Source: a virus. From it: DNA of 26,751 nt. The position numbers were made by a program, and so were the translations under genes. The stretch covers positions 1 to 26,751 of the IMG/VR virus record IMGVR_UViG_3300042691_047306. The stretch is one strand, 5' to 3'. Each line of letters starts with the position of its first letter. The stretch's first letter is position 1. The notes under the pieces were generated by a model. The model was not told where the DNA came from, made no database searches, and was given only the letters and a program-made list of their open reading frames with translations. Shown in pieces: positions 1 to 7,978 of this stretch.

Positions 1-2
1 CA

Positions 3-134
3 AAAAAGGGCGTTGTTGCTGGAGGCACACCACCAGACGAGACTGCAGAAATTGAAAAACAGATAGCTAACCAGCGCTCAATCAGTCTCACAAAAACCGG
101 CTCGAACCAATATGGTTCACTACCAACTGACTAA
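3..134 (+). CDS. C-terminal end of an unknown protein (5' truncated), just upstream of the hub gene
   Basis: An open frame enters from the left edge and stops at TAA (132-134), immediately followed by an in-line TAG. Only 43 residues are visible, beginning KKGVVAGGTPPDETAEIEKQ and ending GSLPTD. They are polar and carry no recognisable domain. The next gene begins nine bases after the stop, so this is probably another tail or baseplate gene of the same transcription unit; in related phages a LysM-type or tape-proximal tail protein often sits here, but nothing in these residues proves it. Confidence 0.55.
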   Translation, partial: KKGVVAGGTPPDETAEIEKQIANQRSISLTKTGSNQYGSLPTD

Positions 135-143
135 TAGGCAAAT

Positions 144-1595
144 ATGAATATCATGCCCGATTATCCGACTGCAGCAGAGGTCGGAATTCCAGATGCAAAT
201 GTGTTTTTCTACGGGAATATTAATCTTCGCAATCGCCCATTATCGTTACTAAAAAATGGCAAAGTCGATGAAAGTTTTTCTTTCATTATAAATACGACGC
301 TGCAGGATGGAACTCTCGCCAAAGCCGTCATTCCTCAAGTTTCAGACGATGGCCGTAAATTGACCGAAAAACAAGCGGTTGACCTATATCTACAAACCAA
401 CCGTCATTTTGGAAAATTTGCTGATTTGGTGACAGCGAGCAAGTATCGTAGAGTTCTTCAAACCCGCGAGGTAGAAATATTAAAAACAGAACGTGCGAAT
501 AGCAAGTCTGCTGGCGAAGAATACTTTCCTGTTGCGGAAAACCCAGATGAAACAAAGCGCAACCTTTCCGGTATTGTCCAACTATCCGACCTTTATGGTC
601 AGGCGGCAACATACTTTGGACAGAACATTTTGGAAGTCAATGTTGATTTTCAAATGGATATTGGTTCAGAAATTGCCATAAAAGTGCTCGACCCAAGTTA
701 TTTGATGTCTGAAAATAATTATTTCGTTATTCGTAGAGATGTAACATATCGTGGTCTAAAGTACGAAATTGCATCTGTCGAAACTGGGCCCGGAGACGGA
801 TATTCTCCTGTTGTAACAATCCGCGCGAGGAATAAGGGCATAATGCAGATGAAAAGGGATAAATTGCCACGGACAATAACCAGTGGTGGTTCTGCTTATG
901 AGTTTGCAGCATCTGCTGCAGCCAAATTCGGAATGAATTTTATTGGTCAAAAAACCAATCCAGTTCCGACCTCCTTCAAGGCTGGAGGCTCAAACTTAAA
1001 TGAGTCGACTTGGGACGTTCTTGACAGGATTGCTCAAGACAATCAATATGTAGTTTTTGAATTCAACAATATTCTTGTCTTCGGTTCTCATCAATGGCTG
1101 ATGTGGAAGTTCGGAGCATGGACAAAAACTGTCCCTGGTGCAAGTGGTAAACCGCCGGTAAAAAAGAATTTTGTGCCATTGCTATTCATCCCTGGTTTGA
1201 CTGGCTCAGAAATCGCTAATTTTTATATCGATACAGATGTCGAGGATGCAGCATTTGAAGTGGAAAAGTGGCATACCTTTAATACAGATGAGGCTGACCC
1301 ACTGGCTGCTACCGGTAGTTGTAACGTGCTCATGCCGAATGGCGCGCTACTTAGACCTGGTATGACGGCGCTGTGTGGTCCATATCCAAATTATTTTAAT
1401 GGTGGGTACATAATTACTTCAGTAAGTTTTTCGGAGGGTTCGCCAAATCCGGCCTCGGTGCAATTCCGAACACCAGAAGAACCCAAAAATCAAAAAGGTT
1501 TGCCATACAAGCCTCGTACAGCAAACAAACCAGCTCTACCACTCGCTCCATTTACAAACCAAAATTTTGTTCCGCAAATCACTGGTAATGTTTAG
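144..1595 (+). CDS. Putative baseplate hub / tail protein (gpD/XkdQ-like)
   Basis: A 483-residue protein at the head of the baseplate block. I read it as the hub that links the tail tube to the spike, of the gpD/XkdQ/gp27 type, mainly from position (directly before an OB-fold spike protein and a gp25-like protein) and from the region around residues 250-330: an ALPHA-rich stretch (YEFAASAAAKFGMNF) followed by a WDVLDRIAQDNQYVVFEF motif, typical of hub proteins with the form W.vL.riA...gy..f. The C-terminal tail is proline-rich and probably flexible. A weak AGG lies about eight bases before the ATG at 144; the second ATG at 153 is an alternative start. No lysozyme domain is visible. The assignment to a hub rests on fold-level resemblance, so it is less certain than for its neighbours. 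Confidence 0.68.
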   Translation: MNIMPDYPTAAEVGIPDANVFFYGNINLRNRPLSLLKNGKVDESFSFIINTTLQDGTLAKAVIPQVSDDGRKLTEKQAVDLYLQTNRHFGKFADLVTASKYRRVLQTREVEILKTERANSKSAGEEYFPVAENPDETKRNLSGIVQLSDLYGQAATYFGQNILEVNVDFQMDIGSEIAIKVLDPSYLMSENNYFVIRRDVTYRGLKYEIASVETGPGDGYSPVVTIRARNKGIMQMKRDKLPRTITSGGSAYEFAASAAAKFGMNFIGQKTNPVPTSFKAGGSNLNESTWDVLDRIAQDNQYVVFEFNNILVFGSHQWLMWKFGAWTKTVPGASGKPPVKKNFVPLLFIPGLTGSEIANFYIDTDVEDAAFEVEKWHTFNTDEADPLAATGSCNVLMPNGALLRPGMTALCGPYPNYFNGGYIITSVSFSEGSPNPASVQFRTPEEPKNQKGLPYKPRTANKPALPLAPFTNQNFVPQITGNV

Positions 1596-1610
1596 GGTCT
1601 AGGAGAAAAA

Positions 1611-2003
1611 ATGACGTTTTACGATTACGCAGATGATTTCAGCAACCCACTCAAGGGCTCCTCGACCAAGGCTGGCGGTCCTGGTTTCTACCTAGGGAAA
1701 GTAGTCCGTGTTACTGGTGGAATATTTGTGACAATCCCAGCCGTCGCTGCTGGAAGCACATTCGGCCCATGCAAAACATTTTGTGCACATCCGATTCTCG
1801 GTCAGACGGTATTGTGTGGATTCCTTGACAACAAATTCAATGAAGTCGTTATTTTGGGAAAAGAATCCACATCCAAAGTTATAAAAGATGTTGATACTCC
1901 AACCGCCAACACTGATGCAAGTAATAAACTGTATGTGGACAATCAAATCAGCACATTGTTGGCCTACGTAAATGCCCAACTTGCTTTAAAGGCGAATTTA
2001 TAG
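1611..2003 (+). CDS. Putative baseplate spike, OB-fold (gp5/gpV-like)
   Basis: A 130-residue protein whose central part (about residues 25-85) reads as an OB-fold of the gp5/VgrG N-terminal kind: GKVVRVTGGIFVTIPA, then PILGQTVLCGFLDN and NEVVILGK, where the last beta strand carries the EVVILG motif typical of phage spike proteins. This is the base of the membrane-piercing spike under the baseplate. The C-terminal 40 residues contain DASNKLYVDNQI, a short segment common in trimeric fibre and spike proteins, so the protein is likely trimeric. A strong Shine-Dalgarno AGGAG lies at 1600-1604, six bases before the ATG. The stop codon abuts the next ATG exactly, implying coupled translation with the gp25-like gene. 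Confidence 0.75.
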   Translation: MTFYDYADDFSNPLKGSSTKAGGPGFYLGKVVRVTGGIFVTIPAVAAGSTFGPCKTFCAHPILGQTVLCGFLDNKFNEVVILGKESTSKVIKDVDTPTANTDASNKLYVDNQISTLLAYVNAQLALKANL

Positions 2004-2306
2004 ATGGACACAATTAAATTACCAATAGTTCTTGACAAGGGCAGAGTTGGCCTACTCGAAGAAAATACTCGTGCTTACTACAACCAGGTACTTGCTCTTG
2101 CGTGCAGGATAGAAAAAACCGAACTGGTACTAGAACCAACGTATGGAGTAAAAGACTCAACATTTTCTACTTTCCGGAATTCTGAGTTAATCTACACAAT
2201 GAACACATTTTGGCCAGAAGTTCGAATCACAAAACTTGAACAAGGTCAACCCAATAGAGACGGTGTCGCACGGCTAATTGTCGATTTCGTATTCGAAGGA
2301 AGCTGA
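2004..2306 (+). CDS. Baseplate wedge protein, gp25-like
   Basis: A 100-residue protein with the size and pattern of the gp25/IraD-like baseplate wedge family: an N-terminal strand-helix segment (GRVGLLEENTRAYYNQVLAL), EPTYGVKDSTFSTF in the middle, and a terminal strand VARLIVDFVFEGS. Gp25 proteins initiate sheath polymerisation at the baseplate in contractile tails, so the presence of this gene argues for a myovirus-type particle. The ATG directly follows the preceding stop; the likely ribosome site is AAGGCG inside the end of the previous gene. It is followed, one base after its own stop, by the baseplate J gene, the usual neighbour. Confidence 0.88.
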   Translation: MDTIKLPIVLDKGRVGLLEENTRAYYNQVLALACRIEKTELVLEPTYGVKDSTFSTFRNSELIYTMNTFWPEVRITKLEQGQPNRDGVARLIVDFVFEGS

Positions 2307-2307
2307 T

Positions 2308-3789
2308 ATGCCATCACCAGATTTTTCTAATTATATTGACCTCACTATCAACGATGAGCAACCGAGCACAATCTACAACGAGGCAGTTGACTATGCCCGT
2401 ATAGCTCTTCCGGAGTTTTCACCTCGTTCCGGAACGGTTGAAGATGCGATTCTTCAGGCCACCGCTTACATGGCTGGAATCACGCTTGGCGCAATAAACA
2501 GACTCCCAGATGGACTCATGGAAGGTGTCATGCGCCTACTCGGAGTCATACGCAAAGAGGCTTCATTCGGCACTATAGATATAGAGTTTTTACTAAGTGG
2601 GACTGGTTTGACAATACCAGAAGAAACAATTGTCTACTTTCAGACAACCGACGGAGATATTACTGTCCAGTATCCATTCATCCTCGAAACTGAAACAACT
2701 GCAGATGTTGGAGAAGATACTGTTACGGCGACGCTTACATCCCAGACAGCAGGTATCCTCCCAGCCATACCGGTAGGGACAGTGCTCAATCTGGCCCAAG
2801 CAAGCACAGTTATTTTAAGTGCAACAACAGCAGCAGACGTAGTCCAAGGAGATAGAGCGGAGACACAGGCGGAATATTTTAATAGAGCCACCACGTCATT
2901 AGAGTCATTATCTGCATGTTTAGCAACTGCCAAACAGGTCGAAAATTATATTCTTGCCAATTATTCAGAAGTGCACAGATGCAAGGTGTATGACCTAACT
3001 AGGGCATTTGCCTATACGGCTGGCTCAACTGAACAAAATGCTACAAAAGTTGGAACTACAACTACAGTTCTAACAACCGACGATTTCGTTACTGGTTTGT
3101 ATTCGCTCGACTCACAGTTGATGCGGGTAATCACTCCATCACTAAGCATTTCAACATATGAGTCAAGCATCCCATCAGGGCACTTCACTGGTGCGTCGGT
3201 TGGTAGCTCTTCGGTTGAGTACACAGATGACGGAGTAACTGGCACCTATGGACCGGTATCAGTTGTCGCAGCGGACTCGCTGCTGTTGGCGAACGTAGGA
3301 GACCATCCAGGATATTTCGTTGTATTCATGTGTGATGCAGACGGAAAACCAGTATTGCAGTCAATCAAAGACACTATTTACGATGATATAGCAGCAAAAA
3401 TAACAGCTGGCCTTTCATTTGAGATTTTAGATGCTTACCCGTTTGACATCAATTTTACTATTACCATATCCGTCGACCCTGAATACGGAGCGTCGAGTGT
3501 CGCCACACAGGTTGCTACCGAGATGGAAAGCTACATGTCACTGGCAAACTGGCCAAGCTGGTCTTCATTTATTAGAATATTTGACATAGTCGCACGGTGT
3601 AGCAAAATAGAGGGCGTTTCTTATGTCTATAGCGTCACTCCAGACGTACCTGCTGGCGTTGCCGAAGGTTCTAGACAAGGCAATAGCGGCCTAGCTAGCG
3701 CGGTAACCGATGGCACGCAGCTAATTGGATACGAAATTGAATATATTGGCGTCATGCCGCATGCCACGGTCCAAGTACTGGTGATTTAA
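2308..3789 (+). CDS. Baseplate J-like protein
   Basis: A 493-residue protein of the baseplate J / gp47 / T4 gp6 family, which forms the wedge ring of the contractile baseplate. The diagnostic N-terminal arrangement is present: residues 1-100 run from DFSNYIDLTI through RSGTVEDAIL and LLGVIRKEASFG, followed by beta-rich repeats (IPEETIVYF, IPAIPVGTVLNL) and a GDRAETQAEYFNRA linker before the larger C-terminal region. The start at ATG 2308 is preferred over an in-frame TTG at 2278 because AAGGA lies at 2296-2300 and the ATG sits one base after the previous stop. The stop TAA abuts the ATG of the next gene. Size and order (gp25, J, I) match P2-like and Mu-like tail modules. Confidence 0.92.
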   Translation: MPSPDFSNYIDLTINDEQPSTIYNEAVDYARIALPEFSPRSGTVEDAILQATAYMAGITLGAINRLPDGLMEGVMRLLGVIRKEASFGTIDIEFLLSGTGLTIPEETIVYFQTTDGDITVQYPFILETETTADVGEDTVTATLTSQTAGILPAIPVGTVLNLAQASTVILSATTAADVVQGDRAETQAEYFNRATTSLESLSACLATAKQVENYILANYSEVHRCKVYDLTRAFAYTAGSTEQNATKVGTTTTVLTTDDFVTGLYSLDSQLMRVITPSLSISTYESSIPSGHFTGASVGSSSVEYTDDGVTGTYGPVSVVAADSLLLANVGDHPGYFVVFMCDADGKPVLQSIKDTIYDDIAAKITAGLSFEILDAYPFDINFTITISVDPEYGASSVATQVATEMESYMSLANWPSWSSFIRIFDIVARCSKIEGVSYVYSVTPDVPAGVAEGSRQGNSGLASAVTDGTQLIGYEIEYIGVMPHATVQVLVI

Positions 3790-5052
3790 ATGAGCGGTAT
3801 TTTTAACCGCTTGGTGGGCACACAAGCCACACTTTCAACATTTAATGTTGCTGGAGCATGGGCTAGCGATGACCTAACCATCGCGATGGATACGACATCA
3901 GAACTATGGCCAGGTTCAGCAAATAAACAGCTTGCCTTAGCGATTCCATCCCCTTCCACGAGCGGAACAATATCTCTTACATCGGCAGAAATCGAGTTGG
4001 AAGACTTGACACATCCAATCATTTTTACTTGTGGCGTCAAGATGCCATCAGGCGGAAGCGTGGAGATTAGTCTTGGCCACTCAAGCCAAGAAGTAGAAAA
4101 CTCAGTTATAACTACCAGAATATTTGCTGGTTCGACGCCCGTAGTAAACGCCGTGGGTGTTGCTAACCCTCAGTGGAATATCGTTCGAGCGAATCCCATA
4201 ACCCCAGTTTCAAACGTTGGAACCGTAGGAATGTCGATACATGTGACATTTTACCCAACGGACCCAACAGAAACAATTTATTTTACGCTTCCAGTCCTCT
4301 GTCAAAATTTTGAATTTGTAACCAGAAATAGAATATTTCTTAGCGTCATGGGTGCGCTACCTGAGGTCTTTAGACTCATTGACCTAGAGCAAACTGGCGA
4401 ACTCGAGATGCCACTAGCTCGCCTTGTGGACGTATTCACAAATGGACTTGATAAAGCTTTTTACCAGCTCGGTCATTATGCGTATTTAGACATTGTCGAT
4501 GGCTTTGATGACGCTGATGACACTACCAAGAGCCATTTGGTCAATCAGGATGTTGCTGATTTTGCGACCCTTCTTTGGCTGTGTAAGTTTAATGGAACCA
4601 GACCTGTTACTCGTTATGAGTCATCGTTGGATGTTGTTACTACACCATTCATACTGGGGGATGAACTTGGTTCAGGTTCAGAGCTTGACTCTGGAGACGG
4701 GCTCCTTCTTACCAGCTACAGCGAACTTAACCCGCCTGCGTTAACTCTAACCGCGCAAGAAGAACTTCTCCGCTGGCAGCTGGATTATGGGTATTACGGA
4801 ATTAATTCTGGAACGCTACCGGCTGTAATAGATGCCGCAAAGCGTCAACTAACTGGCACAAAAACGCTCGCGTATTCTTTTGACTTTGATGTTGAACCAT
4901 GGGTCATAAACCTCGAGAGTGAATGGTATGAAACATATGGAGCTACAGGGGTCGAAGAAGTTGGGGAGTCGTCAAAGCTTGTATTAAATGCTGTTGAATA
5001 TGCGCGCCCACTTGGCGTAAAGGTGAATCACATAATGACTAACAACGTTTAA
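3790..5052 (+). CDS. Tail protein I-like baseplate protein
   Basis: A 420-residue protein directly following baseplate J, the usual place of gpI. The second half resembles tail protein I: LPEVFRLIDLEQTGELEMPL, a DFATLLWLCKFNG segment where family members have an L.wLa...g motif, YYGINSGTLPAVIDAAKRQL, and a C-terminal EYARPLGVKVNHIM resembling the R-P-x-G-V end of gpI. The first 180 residues are a beta-rich extra domain (for example IELEDLTHPIIFTCGVKMP) not found in P2 gpI and possibly carbohydrate-binding-like, so the protein looks like a fusion of an N-terminal jelly-roll-like region with gpI. GpI attaches the fibres to the baseplate, which fits the fibre gene that follows. Confidence 0.72.
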   Translation: MSGIFNRLVGTQATLSTFNVAGAWASDDLTIAMDTTSELWPGSANKQLALAIPSPSTSGTISLTSAEIELEDLTHPIIFTCGVKMPSGGSVEISLGHSSQEVENSVITTRIFAGSTPVVNAVGVANPQWNIVRANPITPVSNVGTVGMSIHVTFYPTDPTETIYFTLPVLCQNFEFVTRNRIFLSVMGALPEVFRLIDLEQTGELEMPLARLVDVFTNGLDKAFYQLGHYAYLDIVDGFDDADDTTKSHLVNQDVADFATLLWLCKFNGTRPVTRYESSLDVVTTPFILGDELGSGSELDSGDGLLLTSYSELNPPALTLTAQEELLRWQLDYGYYGINSGTLPAVIDAAKRQLTGTKTLAYSFDFDVEPWVINLESEWYETYGATGVEEVGESSKLVLNAVEYARPLGVKVNHIMTNNV

Positions 5053-5096
5053 CACAATATCCATTGACGTAAATAAATAATAAAAATTTGATGAGT

Positions 5097-5102
5097 TATA
5101 AT
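5097..5102 (+). promoter_or_regulatory. Putative -10 element of a tail-fibre promoter (TATAAT)
   Basis: The 82-base gap between the gpI-like gene and the fibre gene is very AT-rich and holds a perfect TATAAT. It sits inside the string TTTGAT-GA-GTTATAA (5087-5101), which recurs almost unchanged as TTTGAT-AAA-GTTATAA at 7663-7678 before the next long gap. No good -35 sits 17 bases upstream (TTGACG at 5064-5069 is 27 bases away), so the element may be read by a phage-modified polymerase. Transcript start not determined. Confidence 0.45.
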
Positions 5103-5134
5103 TTAACCACTATCCACTAAAGGCAGAGAAAAAC

Positions 5135-6445
5135 ATGACTATCCAGACATTCACAGCAGGTCAGAAGTTGACGGCGCTGCAAATGAACACTCTGCAGGCG
5201 AGCGATTTCAACTACACCAGGAACGTGCGAACAGAGGCTGCATACACTTTTACACTTTCGGATAAGGGAAAACTCGTCGAAAGCACATTTGCTACTGCTG
5301 CAACTTTTACCATCCCAACCAATGCAAGTGAAGCATTTGCAATTGGTGACAGAATTGATGTTCTGCTTGCTTCGGACGGTTCAGTAACCATAGCTGGAGC
5401 AGTAGGTGTAACTGTTTATGCAGAAAGTGATTTGCTCACAATTTCATCAAAATGGACAAAAGTCACACTCATCAAAAGAGCCACCGATTCATGGGTTGTT
5501 ACTGGTGGTGGAATCTCTGTTCAAACAGTTGAGATAGACAACCTGGCAGTCACAACAGCAAAAATAGACAACCTAGCGGTAACAACGGGGAAAATAGCGG
5601 ATGACGCAGTAAACGGAGACAAAATTGCGGACAGTTCGGTTACATCTGCACACATAGTTGACGGAACAATCGTCAACACCGACATCAATGCATCTGCGGC
5701 CATTTCTCTTTCCAAGCTAGCTACCGGCACGCAGGGAACAGTAGTTATTCATAACTCATCAGGAGTCCCTACAGCGACAGCTTTATCTGGAGATATTACT
5801 GTCACCAACGCTGGCGTGACTGCAATTGGTTCTGGAAAAGTCACATCGGACATGATTGTTGATGGGACAATCGTGAATGCCGATATCAACGCTTCTGCTG
5901 CAATAGTCGATACAAAACTCGCAACTATTTCAACTGCTGGAAAAGTCTCAAATTCCGCCACTACGGCAACATCATCGAATACGGCATCAGCAATTGTTGC
6001 TAGGGATGCATCCGGTAATTTTGTCGCAGGAAAAGCAACACTATCTACTGGCGACATAACAACAGTAATTGAAAATGCATCCATTGTTGCTGCTGCTTCG
6101 ACAGGGACAATTAACATAGATTTTAGTACCAACCCAACAGTGTTTTATACGTCAGATGCAACAAATGACTGGACGATAAATATTCGCGGTACTTCAACCG
6201 TTACGCTGAATAATACAATTTCTACCGGTCAAATTGCAACAGTCACATTTTTGGCGACAATTGGGGCGACACAAAAGCGCCCAACTGTATTCCAGGTTGA
6301 CGGTTCTCCTGTTACGCCAAAATGGATGGGTGGGACAGCCCCAACATCTGGGAATGCAAGCTCAATAGATGCGTATACGTTGGCCGTGCTTAAAACCGGC
6401 AATGCTGCATTCACCGTGTTTGCAAGCCAATCAAGATTTGCATAA
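5135..6445 (+). CDS. Tail fibre protein with internal repeats
   Basis: A 436-residue beta-rich fibre. Residues 1-130 form a head domain (VRTEAAYTFTLSDKGKLVES, AFAIGDRIDVLLASDGSVTI) of a type common in marine and freshwater phage fibres. A central shaft follows with short repeats: VEIDNLAVTTAKIDNLAVTT, then KIADDAVNGDKIADSSV, and an 18-residue block of the form [HM]IVDGTIVN[TA]DINASAAI present twice. The C-terminal region (PTSGNASSIDAYTLAVLKTG, FTVFASQSRFA) matches a widespread phage fibre tip domain. It is expected to be a trimeric fibre attached to the baseplate. AAAGGCAGAG lies upstream of ATG 5135. It is followed eight bases later by the FN3 adhesin, and both may be read from the promoter-like element at 5097. 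Confidence 0.8.
   Translation: MTIQTFTAGQKLTALQMNTLQASDFNYTRNVRTEAAYTFTLSDKGKLVESTFATAATFTIPTNASEAFAIGDRIDVLLASDGSVTIAGAVGVTVYAESDLLTISSKWTKVTLIKRATDSWVVTGGGISVQTVEIDNLAVTTAKIDNLAVTTGKIADDAVNGDKIADSSVTSAHIVDGTIVNTDINASAAISLSKLATGTQGTVVIHNSSGVPTATALSGDITVTNAGVTAIGSGKVTSDMIVDGTIVNADINASAAIVDTKLATISTAGKVSNSATTATSSNTASAIVARDASGNFVAGKATLSTGDITTVIENASIVAAASTGTINIDFSTNPTVFYTSDATNDWTINIRGTSTVTLNNTISTGQIATVTFLATIGATQKRPTVFQVDGSPVTPKWMGGTAPTSGNASSIDAYTLAVLKTGNAAFTVFASQSRFA
5651..5905 (+). repeat. Direct repeat inside the fibre shaft
   Basis: Two 54-base copies (5651-5704 and 5852-5905) encode the same 18-residue shaft block apart from two residues: H against M at the first position and T against A at the tenth. 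The DNA of the copies is more diverged than the protein, with many third-position changes, so the repeat is old and kept for protein reasons. Confidence 0.8.
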
Positions 6446-6453
6446 GGTAGCCA

Positions 6454-7641
6454 ATGCCATTTATCAATCGCATTGGTAGTGGGGCCACCCGCAAATTCGG
6501 TTTTGGCGCGGGCATGAAACCTGGTGCACCAACGGGCGTTGTTGGAACTCCAGGAAACTTGCAGGTCAGCGTTGCGTTCACGCCCTCTGCCACCCCCGGT
6601 ACGGGCATTGCAACATATACGGCAACGTCTAGTCCTGGTGGCTTCACGGCATCGGGTTCTGGGTCGCCATTGGTTGTCACTGGTTTGACCAATGGCACAG
6701 CGTACACGTTCACTGTTACGGCTACAAACTCATTTGGTTCGTCGACATCAGACCCATCTGCACCTGTGACACCGGCTACTGTTCCGTCGACTCCAGGTGC
6801 CCCTACGGCCACAAGGGGGGACACACAAGTCTCCCTATCGTGGACTGCGCCATCAAACGGTGGCAGCGCCATCACCGATTATGTGGTTCAGTATTCAAGC
6901 GATAGTGGCTCAAATTGGACAACATTTGCTGACGGCACCAGCGCTACCACATCGGCAATAGTTACTGGCCTAACAAATGGAACATCACACGTATTTAGAA
7001 TTGCCGCAACAAATGCTGTTGGGACCAGTTCTTACTCAAGCGCATCATCTGCAGTAACCCCAGCCGGTGTTCCGGCCACTCCTGCGGCCCCAACCCCAAC
7101 AGCAGGGAACGGACAGGTTTCACTATCATGGACTGCACCATCAAATAATGGTTCGGCAATTACTGATTATCTGGTTTACTACTCCACGTCCGTCAGTGGA
7201 ACATACACAATATTCAGCGATGGGGTAAGTACTTCGACTTCCGCTACTGTTACTGGTCTCACCAATGGAACGGCATACTATTTCAAGATTAGAGCGGTTA
7301 ACGATGTTGGAAATAGTGATTTTTCAGCGGCGTCTACCAGTGCGACCCCGGCTCCACCGCCACCACCACCTCCGCCACCATGCTTCTGTGCATCGCAGCC
7401 ATGGCCGAATAATTGCAGTTTTGTTGGCTACACATGTGACGGTCAAATGCGTTATGATTATTACGACTGTGGCTGCAGCCAGACCTGCCCAGGAACCGGT
7501 GGCTACAATGGACAATATGTTGACGGGTACTGTGGATATACCGCACCACCGGCAGTTTCTACCTGCGATGCATGCGGTGGTCCGGGAACAGTAGGCGAAT
7601 GTTACGATTTTGGTTTTGGTCTATTCTGCTACACGTCATAG
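6454..7641 (+). CDS. FN3-domain adhesin with poly-proline linker and Cys-rich tip
   Basis: A 395-residue protein, probably a receptor-binding accessory fibre. Three fibronectin type III domains follow a short basic N-terminus: about residues 24-108, 112-203 and 207-299, each with the VTGLTNGT.Y.F motif; the second and third share QVSLSWTAPSN and SAITDY. Then come nine consecutive prolines (301-309; codons 7354-7380) and an 86-residue Cys-rich tip with 12 cysteines, rich in Tyr and Gly (CFCASQPWPNNC, DYYDCGCSQTC, YNGQYVDGYCGY). No homologue of the tip is known to me. The AAGGTAG before ATG 6454 serves as ribosome site. The proline run is the most obvious local substrate for the prolyl-hydroxylase-like enzymes encoded downstream. 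The truncated protein at the right end of the window shares the FN3 signature. Confidence 0.82.
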   Translation: MPFINRIGSGATRKFGFGAGMKPGAPTGVVGTPGNLQVSVAFTPSATPGTGIATYTATSSPGGFTASGSGSPLVVTGLTNGTAYTFTVTATNSFGSSTSDPSAPVTPATVPSTPGAPTATRGDTQVSLSWTAPSNGGSAITDYVVQYSSDSGSNWTTFADGTSATTSAIVTGLTNGTSHVFRIAATNAVGTSSYSSASSAVTPAGVPATPAAPTPTAGNGQVSLSWTAPSNNGSAITDYLVYYSTSVSGTYTIFSDGVSTSTSATVTGLTNGTAYYFKIRAVNDVGNSDFSAASTSATPAPPPPPPPPPCFCASQPWPNNCSFVGYTCDGQMRYDYYDCGCSQTCPGTGGYNGQYVDGYCGYTAPPAVSTCDACGGPGTVGECYDFGFGLFCYTS

Positions 7642-7673
7642 ACTCATGCAGTAGAATAAGCTTTTGATAAAGT

Positions 7674-7679
7674 TATAAC
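7674..7679 (+). promoter_or_regulatory. Putative -10 element before the first accessory gene (TATAAC)
   Basis: In the 58-base gap after the FN3 adhesin, TATAAC sits in TTTGAT-AAA-GTTATAA (7663-7678), the near copy of the element before the fibre gene. A GGAG ribosome site (7691-7694) stands five bases before ATG 7700, so this transcript would have a normal short leader. I see no rho-independent terminator in this gap. Confidence 0.42.
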
Positions 7680-7699
7680 CCGTAATAATTGGAGAACAA

Positions 7700-7954
7700 A
7701 TGACATCATCAGACCGTAAGTTTGCATTCGTAATAGATGGCGAAGTTGCATTTGTACTAACTCCACCAACATCTGCAGCTGATGATAAATACGAACGCAT
7801 GGTTGCTGCATTCTCTAGTGACCCTAAAGTAATAGAAATTCCTCTTGACGAAGAAAATAGAGACGTTATAGGTGCCGACTGGTTTTATACTGATGGCCAA
7901 TTTGTTAGTAAATTTCAATTTAATCCAAACATCGCGCCACCACAAGGTACGTGA
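7700..7954 (+). CDS. Small hypothetical protein
   Basis: An 84-residue protein that starts MTSSDRKFAFVIDGEVAFVL and carries GADWFYTDGQFVSKFQF near its end. The pattern of a short beta strand, a mid-protein IEIP segment and a W.Y..G.F motif is frequent in small phage proteins encoded next to tail fibres, but I do not know a function. It has no signal peptide, membrane segment or cysteines. A GGAG ribosome site is well placed. It opens the accessory gene block and is probably virion- or fibre-associated by position only. Confidence 0.65.
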   Translation: MTSSDRKFAFVIDGEVAFVLTPPTSAADDKYERMVAAFSSDPKVIEIPLDEENRDVIGADWFYTDGQFVSKFQFNPNIAPPQGT

Positions 7955-7964
7955 TTAACTCCAT

Positions 7965-7970
7965 GTTAAT
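7965..7970 (+). promoter_or_regulatory. Putative -10 of a leaderless transcript (GTTAAT, eight bases before ATG)
   Basis: GTTAAT ends eight bases before the ATG at 7979, and no Shine-Dalgarno sequence lies in between (ATGCGGTT). The same spacing occurs at 8988-8993 and, on the other strand, at 26401-26406. This fits transcription starting at or next to the initiation codon. No recognisable -35. Confidence 0.4.
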
Positions 7971-7978
7971 ATGCGGTT

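Noticed and set aside
4181-4210. TTCGA-like sequence resembling a tRNA T-arm
   Set aside because: No matching acceptor stem or anticodon arm around it; it lies in the gpI-like coding sequence.
5749-6132. 127-residue minus-strand frame opposite the fibre gene
   Set aside because: Low-complexity Val/Ala-rich antisense reading of a repeat-rich fibre gene, no ribosome site, no domain.
6411-6875. 154-residue minus-strand frame opposite the FN3 adhesin
   Set aside because: Antisense of FN3 coding sequence; composition bias follows from the Thr/Ser/Gly codons on the real strand.
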